Positions 8,296-15,994 of a stretch of 64,000 nucleotides of DNA are shown here, one piece after another. This DNA comes from JADGHX01 sp037200125 (GTDB lineage Bacteria > Pseudomonadota > Gammaproteobacteria > Steroidobacterales > Steroidobacteraceae): positions 1 through 64,000 of the forward strand of contig JBBCGS010000001.1 in the NCBI GenBank assembly GCA_037200125.1, in the 5' to 3' direction. The translations under genes and the position numbers were made by a program. Under the pieces are notes generated by a model. It was not told where the DNA came from and did not search any database. It saw nothing but the letters and a program-made list of their open reading frames with translations. Numbering within the stretch: position 1 is the stretch's first letter; every line of letters begins with the position of its first letter.

Positions 8296-10809
8296 TCAAA
8301 AGCGGTAGCTGAATTCGTTGGAGTTCGCGATCGCATGCGTCAGGTCGACGAACGCGGCGGCGCGTGCGAGCTCGATCTGCTGTTCGCGAGAAGGCGCGGC
8401 ACCGTCGCCTTCGTCGTCCGCAGCGTCGTCGTCAGCCGCGGCACCCTGTTTCTTCTCCGGCTTCGCCGTGAGGTAGGAAACCAGTGCCGCGCGCTCGTAA
8501 CGATCCGCAGGTCGCCCGTGCACCGTCTCGAAGAGCTTGTCGACCTGCGCGTAGGTCGCCGGCTTCACGCCAAAGCCTTCGGGCAGCGCGTACTTCTGGC
8601 CCTGCTCAACCCGCTTGAGCGTGATCTGCTGCTGCGAGTCGAGGAAGGCGCGCAGTTTCTGCTTCTCATCCGCTGTCGCGGATCGCGAGTAGAGGATCTG
8701 AAACAGGCGATCGATGCGCGCGCCTTCATCCTTGCCGGCTTCCTTGATCACCCGGCCCGCGAGCGCCTGCGACCACTGGTAGACGAGGTCGCTGTTCACG
8801 AGCGTGAGCGCCTGGGTCGGTGTCGTGCTCACTTCGCGGCGGCTATGCACCGTGTTGGGGTTCGCTCCGTCGAACACGTCGAGCATCGGATACGGCATGT
8901 TCCGGCGGATGAACACATACACGCTGCGGCGGTTCTGCTCATGCGGGTCGTCGGAATTGCTCCAGGCGTTGCGGTTGTTCCCGAACAGGAAGTTCGACGG
9001 CGCAATGGGCATCACCGCGGGTCCGCCCATCTTCTCGTTCAGCAGCCCGGACGCGGCCAACAGGGAGTCGCGGATCTGCTCCGCATCGAGACGCTGGCGT
9101 GGGAACGCGTACAGCAGCCGGTTGTTAGGGTCGACTGCGACGCCCTTCTCGTTCTCCGCTGACGACTGCCGGTACACGCTTGAAAGCAGGATTCGCCGCT
9201 GCAGCGACTTGATGCTCCAGTGGTCGTCGTGCACGAACGTGTACGCCAGGTGATCGAGCAGTTCCGGATTGATCGGCTTTTCGCCCTGCTTGCCGAAGTC
9301 GCTCACCGTGTCGGAGATGCCGTGCCCGAAATACTGGGACCACAAGCGGTTCACGAACACGCGGGCGGCGAGCGGGTTGTCCTCGCTCACGATCCAGTTT
9401 GCGAGCGCTGTGCGACGGCCTGACGACGTGGCCGTCGGCACGATGGCGGGCTTCTCCGAAGTGAACGCGGCCGGGAAGCCGGGCTGCACTTCGTCGAGCA
9501 GTCGATCGTAGATACCGCTCGCGAGGATGTTGGTCGGCGGCGAGTCGGGGCCGAGCTCGAAGATGGTCGAGAGGCTGCCGAGGCTCTTCGGCTTCAGGTG
9601 GTCGAACGCGGCCAGTTGTCCCTTCAGCTCCTGGTATTTGTTCCAGGACTCCTTGTCCTTCTCCTTCAGGCGCGTTTCCGCGTTCCGCGTGCGTCCCTGC
9701 ATCGTCCAGAGATTGCGGTGGTAGATCCACTTGTCGTACGCGTTGCGCTCGCTCTCGGACTTCTCGATGGACGTGCGTGTCTGCGGCACGAAGCCCTGCA
9801 GGCGATCCGCCTCGAGCTTGTCGATCATCGGCTGCAGGATCGTGTCCATCCGCTCGCGGATCGGCTTCGTCGCGTCGTTGTAGCGTGCGAGCTGGGCGGT
9901 GTACTCCGCGCGCTCCTTCTCCGTTGCGGCGGGCACGTCGTCGCGCGCGCTGGCGTTGACGAAGAACGATTGGAGCTGGAAGTATTCTTTCTGCGAGATC
10001 TTGTCGAACTTGTGGTCGTGGCACTTGGCGCAGCCCACGGTTGATCCGAGCAGCACCGAGCCCACGGTGTCGGTGAGATCGGTGGCGATCTCCTGCTTCT
10101 TCAGATTCAGGTCGCGCGCGTTGATCTCGTCCGGGTAGTTGCGCAGGAATCCGGTCGCGATCAGCGCTTCTTGACGCGAGGGCCATAGCTCATCGCCGGC
10201 GAGCTGCTCCTTCACGAACTGGTCATAGGGCCTGTCGCTGTTGAACGCGGCGATGACGTAGTCGCGATAACGCCAGGCGTTGGGGCGGGTGCCGTCGGCG
10301 TTGTAGCCGTCGCTATCGGCGTAGCGCGTGAGGTCGAGCCATCGGCGGCCCCAGCGCTCGCCGTACTTCGGCGAAGCGAGCAGGCGGTCGACGACTTTTT
10401 CATATGCCTTCGACGAATGATCCTGTATGAACGCCTTCACTTCTTCGGGCGTCGGCAACACACCCCACGTATCGAGCGTGGCGCGGCGGATCAGGGTCGC
10501 GCGGTCCGCGTCGGGCGCAGGCTGGAGGCTCTTTTCCGTCAGCTTCGCGAGCACGAACGAATCGATTGAGGTGCGAACCCATTTGCTTCCTTTGACGGAG
10601 TCGGGAATCGATGGATTCGTCACCGGCTGATAGGCCCAGTGAGGCGCGCTGGTCGGCCGTGCGGGTTTCGCCTGTGGCGCCGTCGCGTTCGGAACGGACG
10701 ATGCCAGCTGGGAAGTTCCTTCGGCCGCGGCCAGCAATGTCATCGACATGCTGAGCGCTCCGGCCATCGCGGCAACCACTGCCTTGCTCGACTTGCGTGA
10801 CGTTCTCAT
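8296..10809 (-). CDS. DUF1549/DUF1553 (PSD1) protein with cytochrome-type CxxCH
   Basis: An 837-residue exported protein of the family once called planctomycete-specific (PSCyt2/DUF1549 followed by PSD1/DUF1553). The start at ATG 10809 gives a clean signal peptide (AMAGALSMSMTLLAAAEG) with AAAGAG upstream; an in-frame codon 60 nt earlier would put the -12 promoter element inside the gene. The DUF1549 part contains YGERWGRRWLDLTRYADSDG and the heme motif VGCAKCHDHKFD. The DUF1553 part begins near RTALANWIVSEDNPLAARVFVNRLW and includes SIKSLQRRILLSSVYRQSS. It forms a unit with the DUF1501 gene and the two small cytochromes downstream. Enzymatic role unknown. Confidence 0.9.
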   Translation of the reverse strand: MRTSRKSSKAVVAAMAGALSMSMTLLAAAEGTSQLASSVPNATAPQAKPARPTSAPHWAYQPVTNPSIPDSVKGSKWVRTSIDSFVLAKLTEKSLQPAPDADRATLIRRATLDTWGVLPTPEEVKAFIQDHSSKAYEKVVDRLLASPKYGERWGRRWLDLTRYADSDGYNADGTRPNAWRYRDYVIAAFNSDRPYDQFVKEQLAGDELWPSRQEALIATGFLRNYPDEINARDLNLKKQEIATDLTDTVGSVLLGSTVGCAKCHDHKFDKISQKEYFQLQSFFVNASARDDVPAATEKERAEYTAQLARYNDATKPIRERMDTILQPMIDKLEADRLQGFVPQTRTSIEKSESERNAYDKWIYHRNLWTMQGRTRNAETRLKEKDKESWNKYQELKGQLAAFDHLKPKSLGSLSTIFELGPDSPPTNILASGIYDRLLDEVQPGFPAAFTSEKPAIVPTATSSGRRTALANWIVSEDNPLAARVFVNRLWSQYFGHGISDTVSDFGKQGEKPINPELLDHLAYTFVHDDHWSIKSLQRRILLSSVYRQSSAENEKGVAVDPNNRLLYAFPRQRLDAEQIRDSLLAASGLLNEKMGGPAVMPIAPSNFLFGNNRNAWSNSDDPHEQNRRSVYVFIRRNMPYPMLDVFDGANPNTVHSRREVSTTPTQALTLVNSDLVYQWSQALAGRVIKEAGKDEGARIDRLFQILYSRSATADEKQKLRAFLDSQQQITLKRVEQGQKYALPEGFGVKPATYAQVDKLFETVHGRPADRYERAALVSYLTAKPEKKQGAAADDDAADDEGDGAAPSREQQIELARAAAFVDLTHAIANSNEFSYRF

Positions 10810-10852
10810 AGCTGCGGCTCTTTCAACCTGTGTGTGCTGTGGAACGCGTTGG

Positions 10853-10868
10853 TGCAACTGGCGGGCCA
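10853..10868 (-). promoter_or_regulatory. sigma-54 (-24/-12) promoter of the PSD1 operon
   Basis: On the minus strand the sequence reads TGGCCCG-CCAG-TTGCA, against consensus TGGCACG-N4-TTGCW: one mismatch, with exact GG-N10-GC spacing. The expected transcription start is near 10842, about 33 nt before the ATG at 10809. Two sigma-54 activators are encoded in the same cluster. Confidence 0.75.
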
Positions 10869-10950
10869 ACGCTCACGAAAAATGCGTGCGCGCGCCGGTG
10901 AGATTTTGGTGATACGCGAAGTGCGCTTTTCACAAGCGTTTTTCGCGCGA

Positions 10951-10976
10951 GCGCACGATCTCGTTCGATCGTGCGC
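10951..10976. terminator. intergenic terminator-like hairpin
   Basis: A perfect 10-bp stem, GCGCACGATC with GATCGTGCGC around a 6-nt loop, lies between the end of the cytochrome gene (11064) and the PSD1 promoter. The T-rich tail is on the plus strand, so as a terminator for the minus-strand cytochrome gene it would be a non-canonical one. Confidence 0.5.
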
Positions 10977-11063
10977 TTCTTCTGTTTTTCTTTCTGGTTG
11001 CCGCCAGCGCGACTACGAGTTGTTCTTTCCGCAGCAGCGGCTGGCGGCGCTGCTGCGGATTCG

Positions 11064-11543
11064 TCACTTCGCGCGGAAGTTGTCGTGGCAGCTCTTGCAG
11101 TCCTGCGCAACGGCTCCGGCCGCCGCTTTGAATGCATCGGAGCCAGGCGCCTGCGTCGCCACTACTTGCGCGAGCGCCTGCGAGTGCTTTACGAAGTCCG
11201 CGACGACCTGGTCGAACTGCGCGCGATTGCTCCAGATTTCCGGCTTCGCGCGCGTGGCGGGATCACCGACGTTCGAGACATCGGAGAACGCGTCACTCGC
11301 CAGCGCCGCGAGGAATGCGAGGCGCTCGGCCCTCTTACGCGCCTGACTCGAATCGAGCGATACGCGGCCCTGCAGTTGCTCGCCGATCGGACGGAAGTTG
11401 CCGCCGATCAGGGTGAAGATGGCTTTGCGCTCGTCCACGGCGCGTTTCGCGGCCGACGGGGACGGAGGAGCCTGAGCAAGGACGGAGCCGGTGAGCACGG
11501 TAGCGAGCGCCGTGACACACAGAGAAAGACGCAGCATCGACAT
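11064..11543 (-). CDS. cytochrome c' family protein
   Basis: A 159-residue periplasmic protein with signal peptide (LSLCVTALATVLTGSVLAQ) and the class II cytochrome c layout: an opening R-K-A-I-F-x-L-I-G-G-N helix, a four-helix body, and CKSCHDNFRAK at the very end. Cytochromes c' bind five-coordinate heme and gases such as NO; that function is family knowledge, not shown here. GAGGAG lies 9 nt before the ATG. A strong -24/-12 promoter sits about 30 nt upstream, and the gene diverges from the sigma-54 activator at 11850. It is the first gene of the minus-strand cluster but has its own promoter and a hairpin behind it. Confidence 0.88.
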   Translation of the reverse strand: MSMLRLSLCVTALATVLTGSVLAQAPPSPSAAKRAVDERKAIFTLIGGNFRPIGEQLQGRVSLDSSQARKRAERLAFLAALASDAFSDVSNVGDPATRAKPEIWSNRAQFDQVVADFVKHSQALAQVVATQAPGSDAFKAAAGAVAQDCKSCHDNFRAK

Positions 11544-11582
11544 GAAAGGCGACTCCTCGGATATAGGGGGTCGCGCGCGTCA

Positions 11583-11598
11583 AGCAGCTTGCGTGCCA
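11583..11598 (-). promoter_or_regulatory. sigma-54 (-24/-12) promoter of the cytochrome c' gene
   Basis: Minus strand reads TGGCACG-CAAG-CTGCT. The -24 element is a perfect match and the -12 element differs at one position from TTGCT, with exact GG-N10-GC spacing. The predicted start is near 11572, giving a leader of about 29 nt to the ATG at 11543, almost the same geometry as the promoter at 10853. Confidence 0.75.
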
Positions 11599-11820
11599 GC
11601 TCCAGAGCGCTTCGGAGTCGCTCATGTGCGCTCCTTGCTGTTGTTAATGAAGCGCATCGCGAGCGAGTTGCGCGAATCTCAACACATGTGGTTACGCCGT
11701 GGTCTGCTGGAAATTACCTCCGCGCATGACGCCATGCGCACGCGGCTTTTCACTACCGATCGTTTCTTGCGGATACTGCTATCCGCCTGTCGCGCAGGAC
11801 GCGCATCAGGGTGGTCTCAT

Positions 11821-11847
11821 CAGGACGAACAGGACGAACAGGACGAA
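11821..11847 (+). repeat. three tandem copies of a 9-bp unit
   Basis: CAGGACGAA is repeated three times without gaps, ending 2 nt before the ATG of the second sigma-54 activator. Each copy supplies an AGGA that can act as a ribosome-binding site, so copy number could tune translation of the regulator. Confidence 0.7.
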
Positions 11848-11849
11848 GC

Positions 11850-12965
11850 ATGTCTCAAGCGTTGAACCTGGCGGTCTCGCCGCGTCTTGCGCGGCCGATG
11901 ACGGCGAACACAAGCACCGAAGTGGTCTCGCGCGATCCGGGCTCGAAGCTCGCGCTTCAGCAGCTCGATCGACTCGCGCCGAGCGATGCGACGATTCTCA
12001 TCGTCGGGGAGTCCGGCACGGGCAAGGAACTGGTCGCGCGCCGCGTGCACGAGCGCAGCGCGCGCCGCGGTCCGTTCGTTGCCGTCAACTGCGGCGCGTT
12101 GACCGCCTCGCTGGCGGAGGCGGAGCTCTTCGGTTACGAGGGCGGCTCGTTTACCGGAGCGGCAGCCGCGCGGATCGGTTGGTTCGAAGCCGCGGACGGC
12201 GGCACGCTGCTGCTCGACGAAGTGTCGGAACTGCCGGCGGAGCTGCAGGTGAAGATCCTGCGTGTGCTGCAGGAACGGGAGGTCGTTCGTGTCGGTTCGC
12301 GTCGCACGCGGCCTATCGACGTGCGCGTGCTCGCGGCGAGCAACGTGGATCTCGCGAGAGCGGTGATGGAGGGGCGATTCAGGGCCGATCTGTACTACCG
12401 CCTGAACGTGGCCACGGTGTCGCTTCCGGCGTTGCGCGAGCGACGCGGCGACATCGTGCCGCTCGCGGAACATTTTCTGTCGAAGCATGGCGAAAGGTTG
12501 CGCTCGCGGGCGGCCTGTCTGACTGCTGAGGCGAAGCGGGCGCTGCTGTTGCATGCGTGGCCGGGCAACATTCGGGAGCTGGAGAACGTGATCCAGGCCG
12601 CGATGATGTCGAGCTCCGATGGCGCGATTCGGCCCGAGCATCTGCGACTTCGCGACCCGGCGCCGCGTGCGGCGGCCGGATCGCAGCCGATTTCGTCACG
12701 GGTTGCGGATGGAGCGGGGCTGGGTGCTCTGGCGGGACCGCTCGATGAGCTCCTGCAGTCGCGACCTTCGCAGCTTTTTCCGAAAGTCGAGGAGTTTCTC
12801 GTGCGACGCGCGTTCTCGCACAGCCGGGGCAACCAGGTGCTGGCGGCAAGGCTCCTGGGCGTGTCGGGCAATGTGATGCGAGCCCACCTGCGCCGCTATG
12901 GCTTGGTCGATGAACCGGCCGGGGAGGCCCCCGTCGCGTTCTCCAGCCATGCCGGGCCGGCATGA
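11850..12965 (+). CDS. sigma-54-dependent transcriptional activator without sensory domain
   Basis: A 371-residue AAA+ activator, paralogous to 1990-3090 and of the same plan: a short N-terminus, Walker A GESGTGKE (about residues 52-59), GSFTGA loop, Walker B GTLLLDEV, FRADLYYRLNV, and a C-terminal Fis-type helix-turn-helix (NQVLAARLLGVSGNVMRAHLRRYGL). It lacks any receiver or ligand-binding domain. It is divergent from the cytochrome c' gene whose -24/-12 promoter starts 252 nt upstream of its start, so the 306-nt gap 11544-11849 probably also holds its enhancer sites, though I see no clear palindrome. The start follows the 9-bp repeat array, which supplies AGGA. It is the likely direct activator of the cluster. 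Confidence 0.92.
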   Translation: MSQALNLAVSPRLARPMTANTSTEVVSRDPGSKLALQQLDRLAPSDATILIVGESGTGKELVARRVHERSARRGPFVAVNCGALTASLAEAELFGYEGGSFTGAAAARIGWFEAADGGTLLLDEVSELPAELQVKILRVLQEREVVRVGSRRTRPIDVRVLAASNVDLARAVMEGRFRADLYYRLNVATVSLPALRERRGDIVPLAEHFLSKHGERLRSRAACLTAEAKRALLLHAWPGNIRELENVIQAAMMSSSDGAIRPEHLRLRDPAPRAAAGSQPISSRVADGAGLGALAGPLDELLQSRPSQLFPKVEEFLVRRAFSHSRGNQVLAARLLGVSGNVMRAHLRRYGLVDEPAGEAPVAFSSHAGPA

Positions 12966-13058
12966 CGGGGGCGCACTGCATTCCAAATCGTCAGTCTCGC
13001 TTTCACTGACATCCGGCTATATTCAGGTTACGGTTCGTTATCTAACCAGGATGTCACC

Positions 13059-13520
13059 ATGAAACCCGCAATGCAGATGCCGACCTCCATGCCTTCGATG
13101 CCGACGATGATGCCGGCCGGCATGGGCATGCCGATGGCCTCGATGATGCCGTCGATGTGTCAGATGACCTGCTCGATGACCGACCAGGGCATGAAGTGCT
13201 CCATGATGCCGGCCGAAGGCACCAGCATGGAGATGATGAAGAGCCTCTGCACGATGATGACGGACATGATGGCCTGCGGGACGCCCGTAGGCATGATGTG
13301 CTCCGGCATGCCGATGATGAGCTGCTGTGGCATGCCGATGATGCCGAAGATGACCTGCGCCATGACCGCCAAGGGCATGGACTGCATGATGATGCCCACC
13401 GGCATGATGAGCATGGAAATGCTCAAAATGTGCTGCGAAACGATGAACCGGATGATGGCGTGCGGAATGCCGATGACGATGATGTGCGGCAATACGCCGT
13501 GCATGATCTGCATGGCGTGA
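13059..13520 (+). CDS. methionine/cysteine-rich duplicated protein, probable metal binder
   Basis: The 153-residue product contains about 53 Met and 16 Cys by hand count and almost no aromatic residues. It is an internal duplication: residues 36-81 and 98-143 align without gaps, sharing M-T-C-x-M-T-x-x-G-M-x-C-x-M-M-P, S-M-E-M-x-K, and M-M-A-C-G-x-P-x-x-M-M-C. The first 35 residues are Met/Pro/Ser-rich. No signal peptide or membrane helix is seen. AGGATG lies just before the ATG, and a hairpin follows the stop. Thioether and thiol clusters of this kind bind Cu(I) or Ag(I) in known proteins, so copper storage or buffering is the best guess. No named family was recognised. Confidence 0.8.
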   Translation: MKPAMQMPTSMPSMPTMMPAGMGMPMASMMPSMCQMTCSMTDQGMKCSMMPAEGTSMEMMKSLCTMMTDMMACGTPVGMMCSGMPMMSCCGMPMMPKMTCAMTAKGMDCMMMPTGMMSMEMLKMCCETMNRMMACGMPMTMMCGNTPCMICMA

Positions 13521-13528
13521 AGCGCAAA

Positions 13529-13547
13529 CCGGGCCTTCAAGGCCCGG
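13529..13547 (+). terminator. hairpin after the Met-rich gene
   Basis: CCGGGCC-TTCAA-GGCCCGG, a perfect 7-bp GC stem that starts 9 nt after the stop codon at 13520 and is followed by CTTCC. It could serve as terminator for both this gene and the small minus-strand ORF ending at 13555. Confidence 0.55.
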
Positions 13548-13554
13548 CTTCCGG

Positions 13555-13752
13555 TCAGAATCGAGCGGTCTGCGCCGCCGGCGCCGGCTGGCGGCCCGCG
13601 TTCGGGAAATCCACCAGCACCATCGTGCCTGCCGATGGCCAGCCCCACAGGAACCGGCGGGGCAGCGCGGATGCGTGCCGGGCGCGCTCGGCGCGCCGGG
13701 CACGGTACTCCGCAAAATCCAGGATCGTTGCGGTGGTGGGTAGGCTGCTCAT
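13555..13752 (-). CDS. small hypothetical protein
   Basis: A 65-residue ORF beginning MSSLPTTATILDFAEYRARRAERARHA. The opening ILDFAEYRARRAE, an acidic-basic helix, resembles the start of many short uncharacterised proteobacterial proteins, and the gene fits neatly between two hairpin-bounded neighbours. The second half is Pro/Ala-rich with no recognisable feature. There is no good ribosome-binding site. It may be real or a chance ORF in GC-rich DNA. Confidence 0.4.
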   Translation of the reverse strand: MSSLPTTATILDFAEYRARRAERARHASALPRRFLWGWPSAGTMVLVDFPNAGRQPAPAAQTARF

Positions 13753-13834
13753 GGGGAAAGCAGCCTACCGGTAGACCGCGCGCGGCTGAACTGATCGTTC
13801 TTCATATCCATATAGCCGCGCCACGAAATGTGCG

Positions 13835-14851
13835 TTATGGCTTGTAGATCTGGTCGAACACGCCGCCATCGCCGAAGTGCGTGGCCTGCGCCTTCGTCCA
13901 GCCACCGAAATCCTGGATCGTGACGAGCGTCTTGATGTGCGGCAGGTTGGGCGCGTACTTGGCCAGGATCGCCGCGTTACGCGGCCGGTAGAAGTTGCGG
14001 GCAGCGATGGCCTGCCCTTCGTCGGTGTACAGGTACTCGAGATACGCACGGGCCACGTCACGCGTACCGCGACGCTCGGCGTTCTTGTCCACCACCGTAA
14101 CCGGGGGCTCCGCAAGCACGCTCACTGTCGGCGTGACGATCTCGAACTTGTCCGCGCCAAACTCCTTGAGAGCGAGGAATGCCTCGTTTTCCCACGCGAG
14201 CAGCACGTCGCCGATGCCCCGCTGCGCGAACGTCGTCGTCGCGCCCCGCGCCCCGCTGTCGAGGACAGGGACGTTCTTGTACAGCTTGGTGATGTATTCC
14301 TTCGCGCTCGCATCGTTGCCGCCAGGCTGCTTCAGCGCCCAGCCCCAACCGGCGAGATACACCCAACGCGCGCCACCGGACGTCTTGGGGCTCGCGGTGA
14401 TGACGCCGACACCCGGCTTGATGAGATCGCCCCAGTCCTTGATGCCTTTGGGGTTGCCCTTCTTCACGACGAACACGATCGTCGATGTGTACGGCGTGCT
14501 GTTGTTCGGCAGGCGCGAGGCCCAGTTCTTCGCGGTCAGCTTCGCATCGGCGATCGCGTCGATGTCGGCGGCGAGCGCGAGCGTGACGACATCGGCCTGC
14601 AGGCCGTCGATCACCGATCGCGCCTGCTTGCCCGAGCCGCCGTGCGACTGGTTGACGGTGACTTTGTCGCCGGTCTTCTTGAGCCAGTAGGCGGCGAAGG
14701 CTTTGTTGTAATCCTCGTAGAGTTCGCGCGTCGGATCGTAGGAGACGTTGAGCAACTCGACGTCCTTGGCATGGGCGGCGGGAACACTGAGGACGCTCAG
14801 TGCGCTCACAGCGGCGAGCAGGATGCCGGTAAGGCGAGACTTGGATGACAC
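13835..14851 (-). CDS. sbp: periplasmic sulfate-binding protein of a sulfate ABC transporter
   Basis: Solute-binding component for sulfate/thiosulfate uptake (Sbp/CysP family). The mature part starts KDVELLNVSYDPTRELYEDYNKAF, followed by VNQSHGGSGKQARSVIDGLQADV, both diagnostic of the family, and ends with the usual EGQAIAARNFYRPRN block. A longer frame to 14968 exists, but a GTG at 14851 with GGAG ten bases upstream gives a 338-residue protein with a proper signal peptide (LLAAVSALSVLSVPAAHA). The permease and ATPase genes (cysTWA) are not in the window. A CysB-like regulator lies 159 nt upstream on the same strand and probably controls it. Confidence 0.93.
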   Translation of the reverse strand: MSSKSRLTGILLAAVSALSVLSVPAAHAKDVELLNVSYDPTRELYEDYNKAFAAYWLKKTGDKVTVNQSHGGSGKQARSVIDGLQADVVTLALAADIDAIADAKLTAKNWASRLPNNSTPYTSTIVFVVKKGNPKGIKDWGDLIKPGVGVITASPKTSGGARWVYLAGWGWALKQPGGNDASAKEYITKLYKNVPVLDSGARGATTTFAQRGIGDVLLAWENEAFLALKEFGADKFEIVTPTVSVLAEPPVTVVDKNAERRGTRDVARAYLEYLYTDEGQAIAARNFYRPRNAAILAKYAPNLPHIKTLVTIQDFGGWTKAQATHFGDGGVFDQIYKP

Positions 14852-15010
14852 GACGGTATTACTCCGCAACTGATGATTGGGTTTCGATGAAGGATCGTCT
14901 TGCGCCCGCGTGGCAACGCGAGCATGGCCGCAGTATCGGCAACTGCGGCGCCTTTCGGAAAAGCTCATTGCGAATGTGGGTATGTCCGGGTGGCATCTGA
15001 AACAAAAATG

Positions 15011-15928
15011 TCATGTTCGCGTGCCATCGATCTGCTCGCGCGTCAGGGAAGGCGCGAGCAACGCCATGAACTCGTACACGTGCGCGCGCAACGGCCCTTG
15101 CTTCGCAAGGCCGGCCCAGATGGTCTGCGAGCCGAACAGCGTCGCGACGTCGATAGCGACGAGATCCTCGTCGCGCGCGGGTTCGAGCGCGAGATCCGCG
15201 ACGAGGCCCACGCCGAGGCCGAGCCGCACATAGGTTTTCACGAGGTCCGCGTCGCGTGACTGGAGCACGAGATGCAGGTCCGCGCCGGCGCGCGAGAACA
15301 CTTCGCGCAGAAACGTCCCGTCGACACTGGTGAGCACGTGCGCGGCGACGGGGAACGCGGCGATCTGCGCAAGGGTGGGATGCAAGGTGGAGGCGAGCGT
15401 ATGGGTTCGCGGCACGACGAGCCGCGGCTCGAGCCGGCGGACAGGCAGATGCACGAAGCCATCGAAACTATCGTGAGAGCCGCTCGCGACGACGAGATCG
15501 ACGCGCGCTTCGCGTGCGATTTCCGCAATCTCATCGAGACCGCCTTCATGCAGCGAAAGCTGCACTTTCGGAAAGCGGGCGCGAAACGTTTCGGTGATGG
15601 AGGGCAGCAGATACCGCGCTTCGGAATGCGTGGCCGCGAGTCGCAGCTCGCCCCGCGCCGGATCGTTCAACTCGACCGCGACGTTGCTGATGTTCTGTGT
15701 CTCGCGCAGCACGCGCCGCGCGTACTCGATCACGCGAGCACCCGCCGGTGTGACGCGGGAGAATGCCGAGCCGTTGCGGGAGAAGAGCGTGAAACCCAGC
15801 TCCTGCTCCAGCAGCTGGATCTGACGGCTCACGGCGGGCTGCGTGGCATTGAGCTTCGCGGCGGCGGCGGTGATGTTGAAATCGCTTTCGAACACCGCCG
15901 CGAGAAATCTCAACTGCTGTAACGTCAT
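15011..15928 (-). CDS. LysR-type regulator of the CysB/Cbl type
   Basis: A 305-residue LysR regulator. The winged helix-turn-helix is at residues 1-60 (LQQLRFLAAVFESDFNITAAAAKLNATQPAVSRQIQLLEQELG), where the L-Q-Q-L-R-F-x-x-A/V start and N-I-T-x-A-A are typical of CysB and Cbl. The remainder is the periplasmic-binding-like effector domain. CysB senses N-acetylserine and activates sulfur-assimilation genes; direct neighbourhood with a sulfate-binding protein supports that role. It is slightly shorter than CysB (324 residues), so Cbl-like control of organosulfur genes is equally possible. It follows a terminator hairpin placed after the TonB receptor. Confidence 0.85.
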   Translation of the reverse strand: MTLQQLRFLAAVFESDFNITAAAAKLNATQPAVSRQIQLLEQELGFTLFSRNGSAFSRVTPAGARVIEYARRVLRETQNISNVAVELNDPARGELRLAATHSEARYLLPSITETFRARFPKVQLSLHEGGLDEIAEIAREARVDLVVASGSHDSFDGFVHLPVRRLEPRLVVPRTHTLASTLHPTLAQIAAFPVAAHVLTSVDGTFLREVFSRAGADLHLVLQSRDADLVKTYVRLGLGVGLVADLALEPARDEDLVAIDVATLFGSQTIWAGLAKQGPLRAHVYEFMALLAPSLTREQIDGTRT

Positions 15929-15935
15929 CTGTTGG

Positions 15936-15967
15936 AAGCGGCCGCGCCTTTGTGGGCGCGGCCGCTT
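15936..15967. terminator. strong terminator hairpin
   Basis: A perfect 13-bp stem, AAGCGGCCGCGCC with GGCGCGGCCGCTT around TTTGTG, lies between the TonB receptor stop (15995) and the LysR start (15928), both on the minus strand. It should separate the two transcripts. Confidence 0.75.
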
Positions 15968-15994
15968 TTCGCCATTGCGGCTGGTGCAGCCAGG

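Noticed and set aside
13157..13774. His/Asp-rich ORF (205 codons) on the + strand overlapping the Met-rich gene
   Set aside because: It is the +2 reading of ATG-rich repeats (ATGATG read as Asp/His codons); the Met frame has the ribosome-binding site and a conserved internal duplication.
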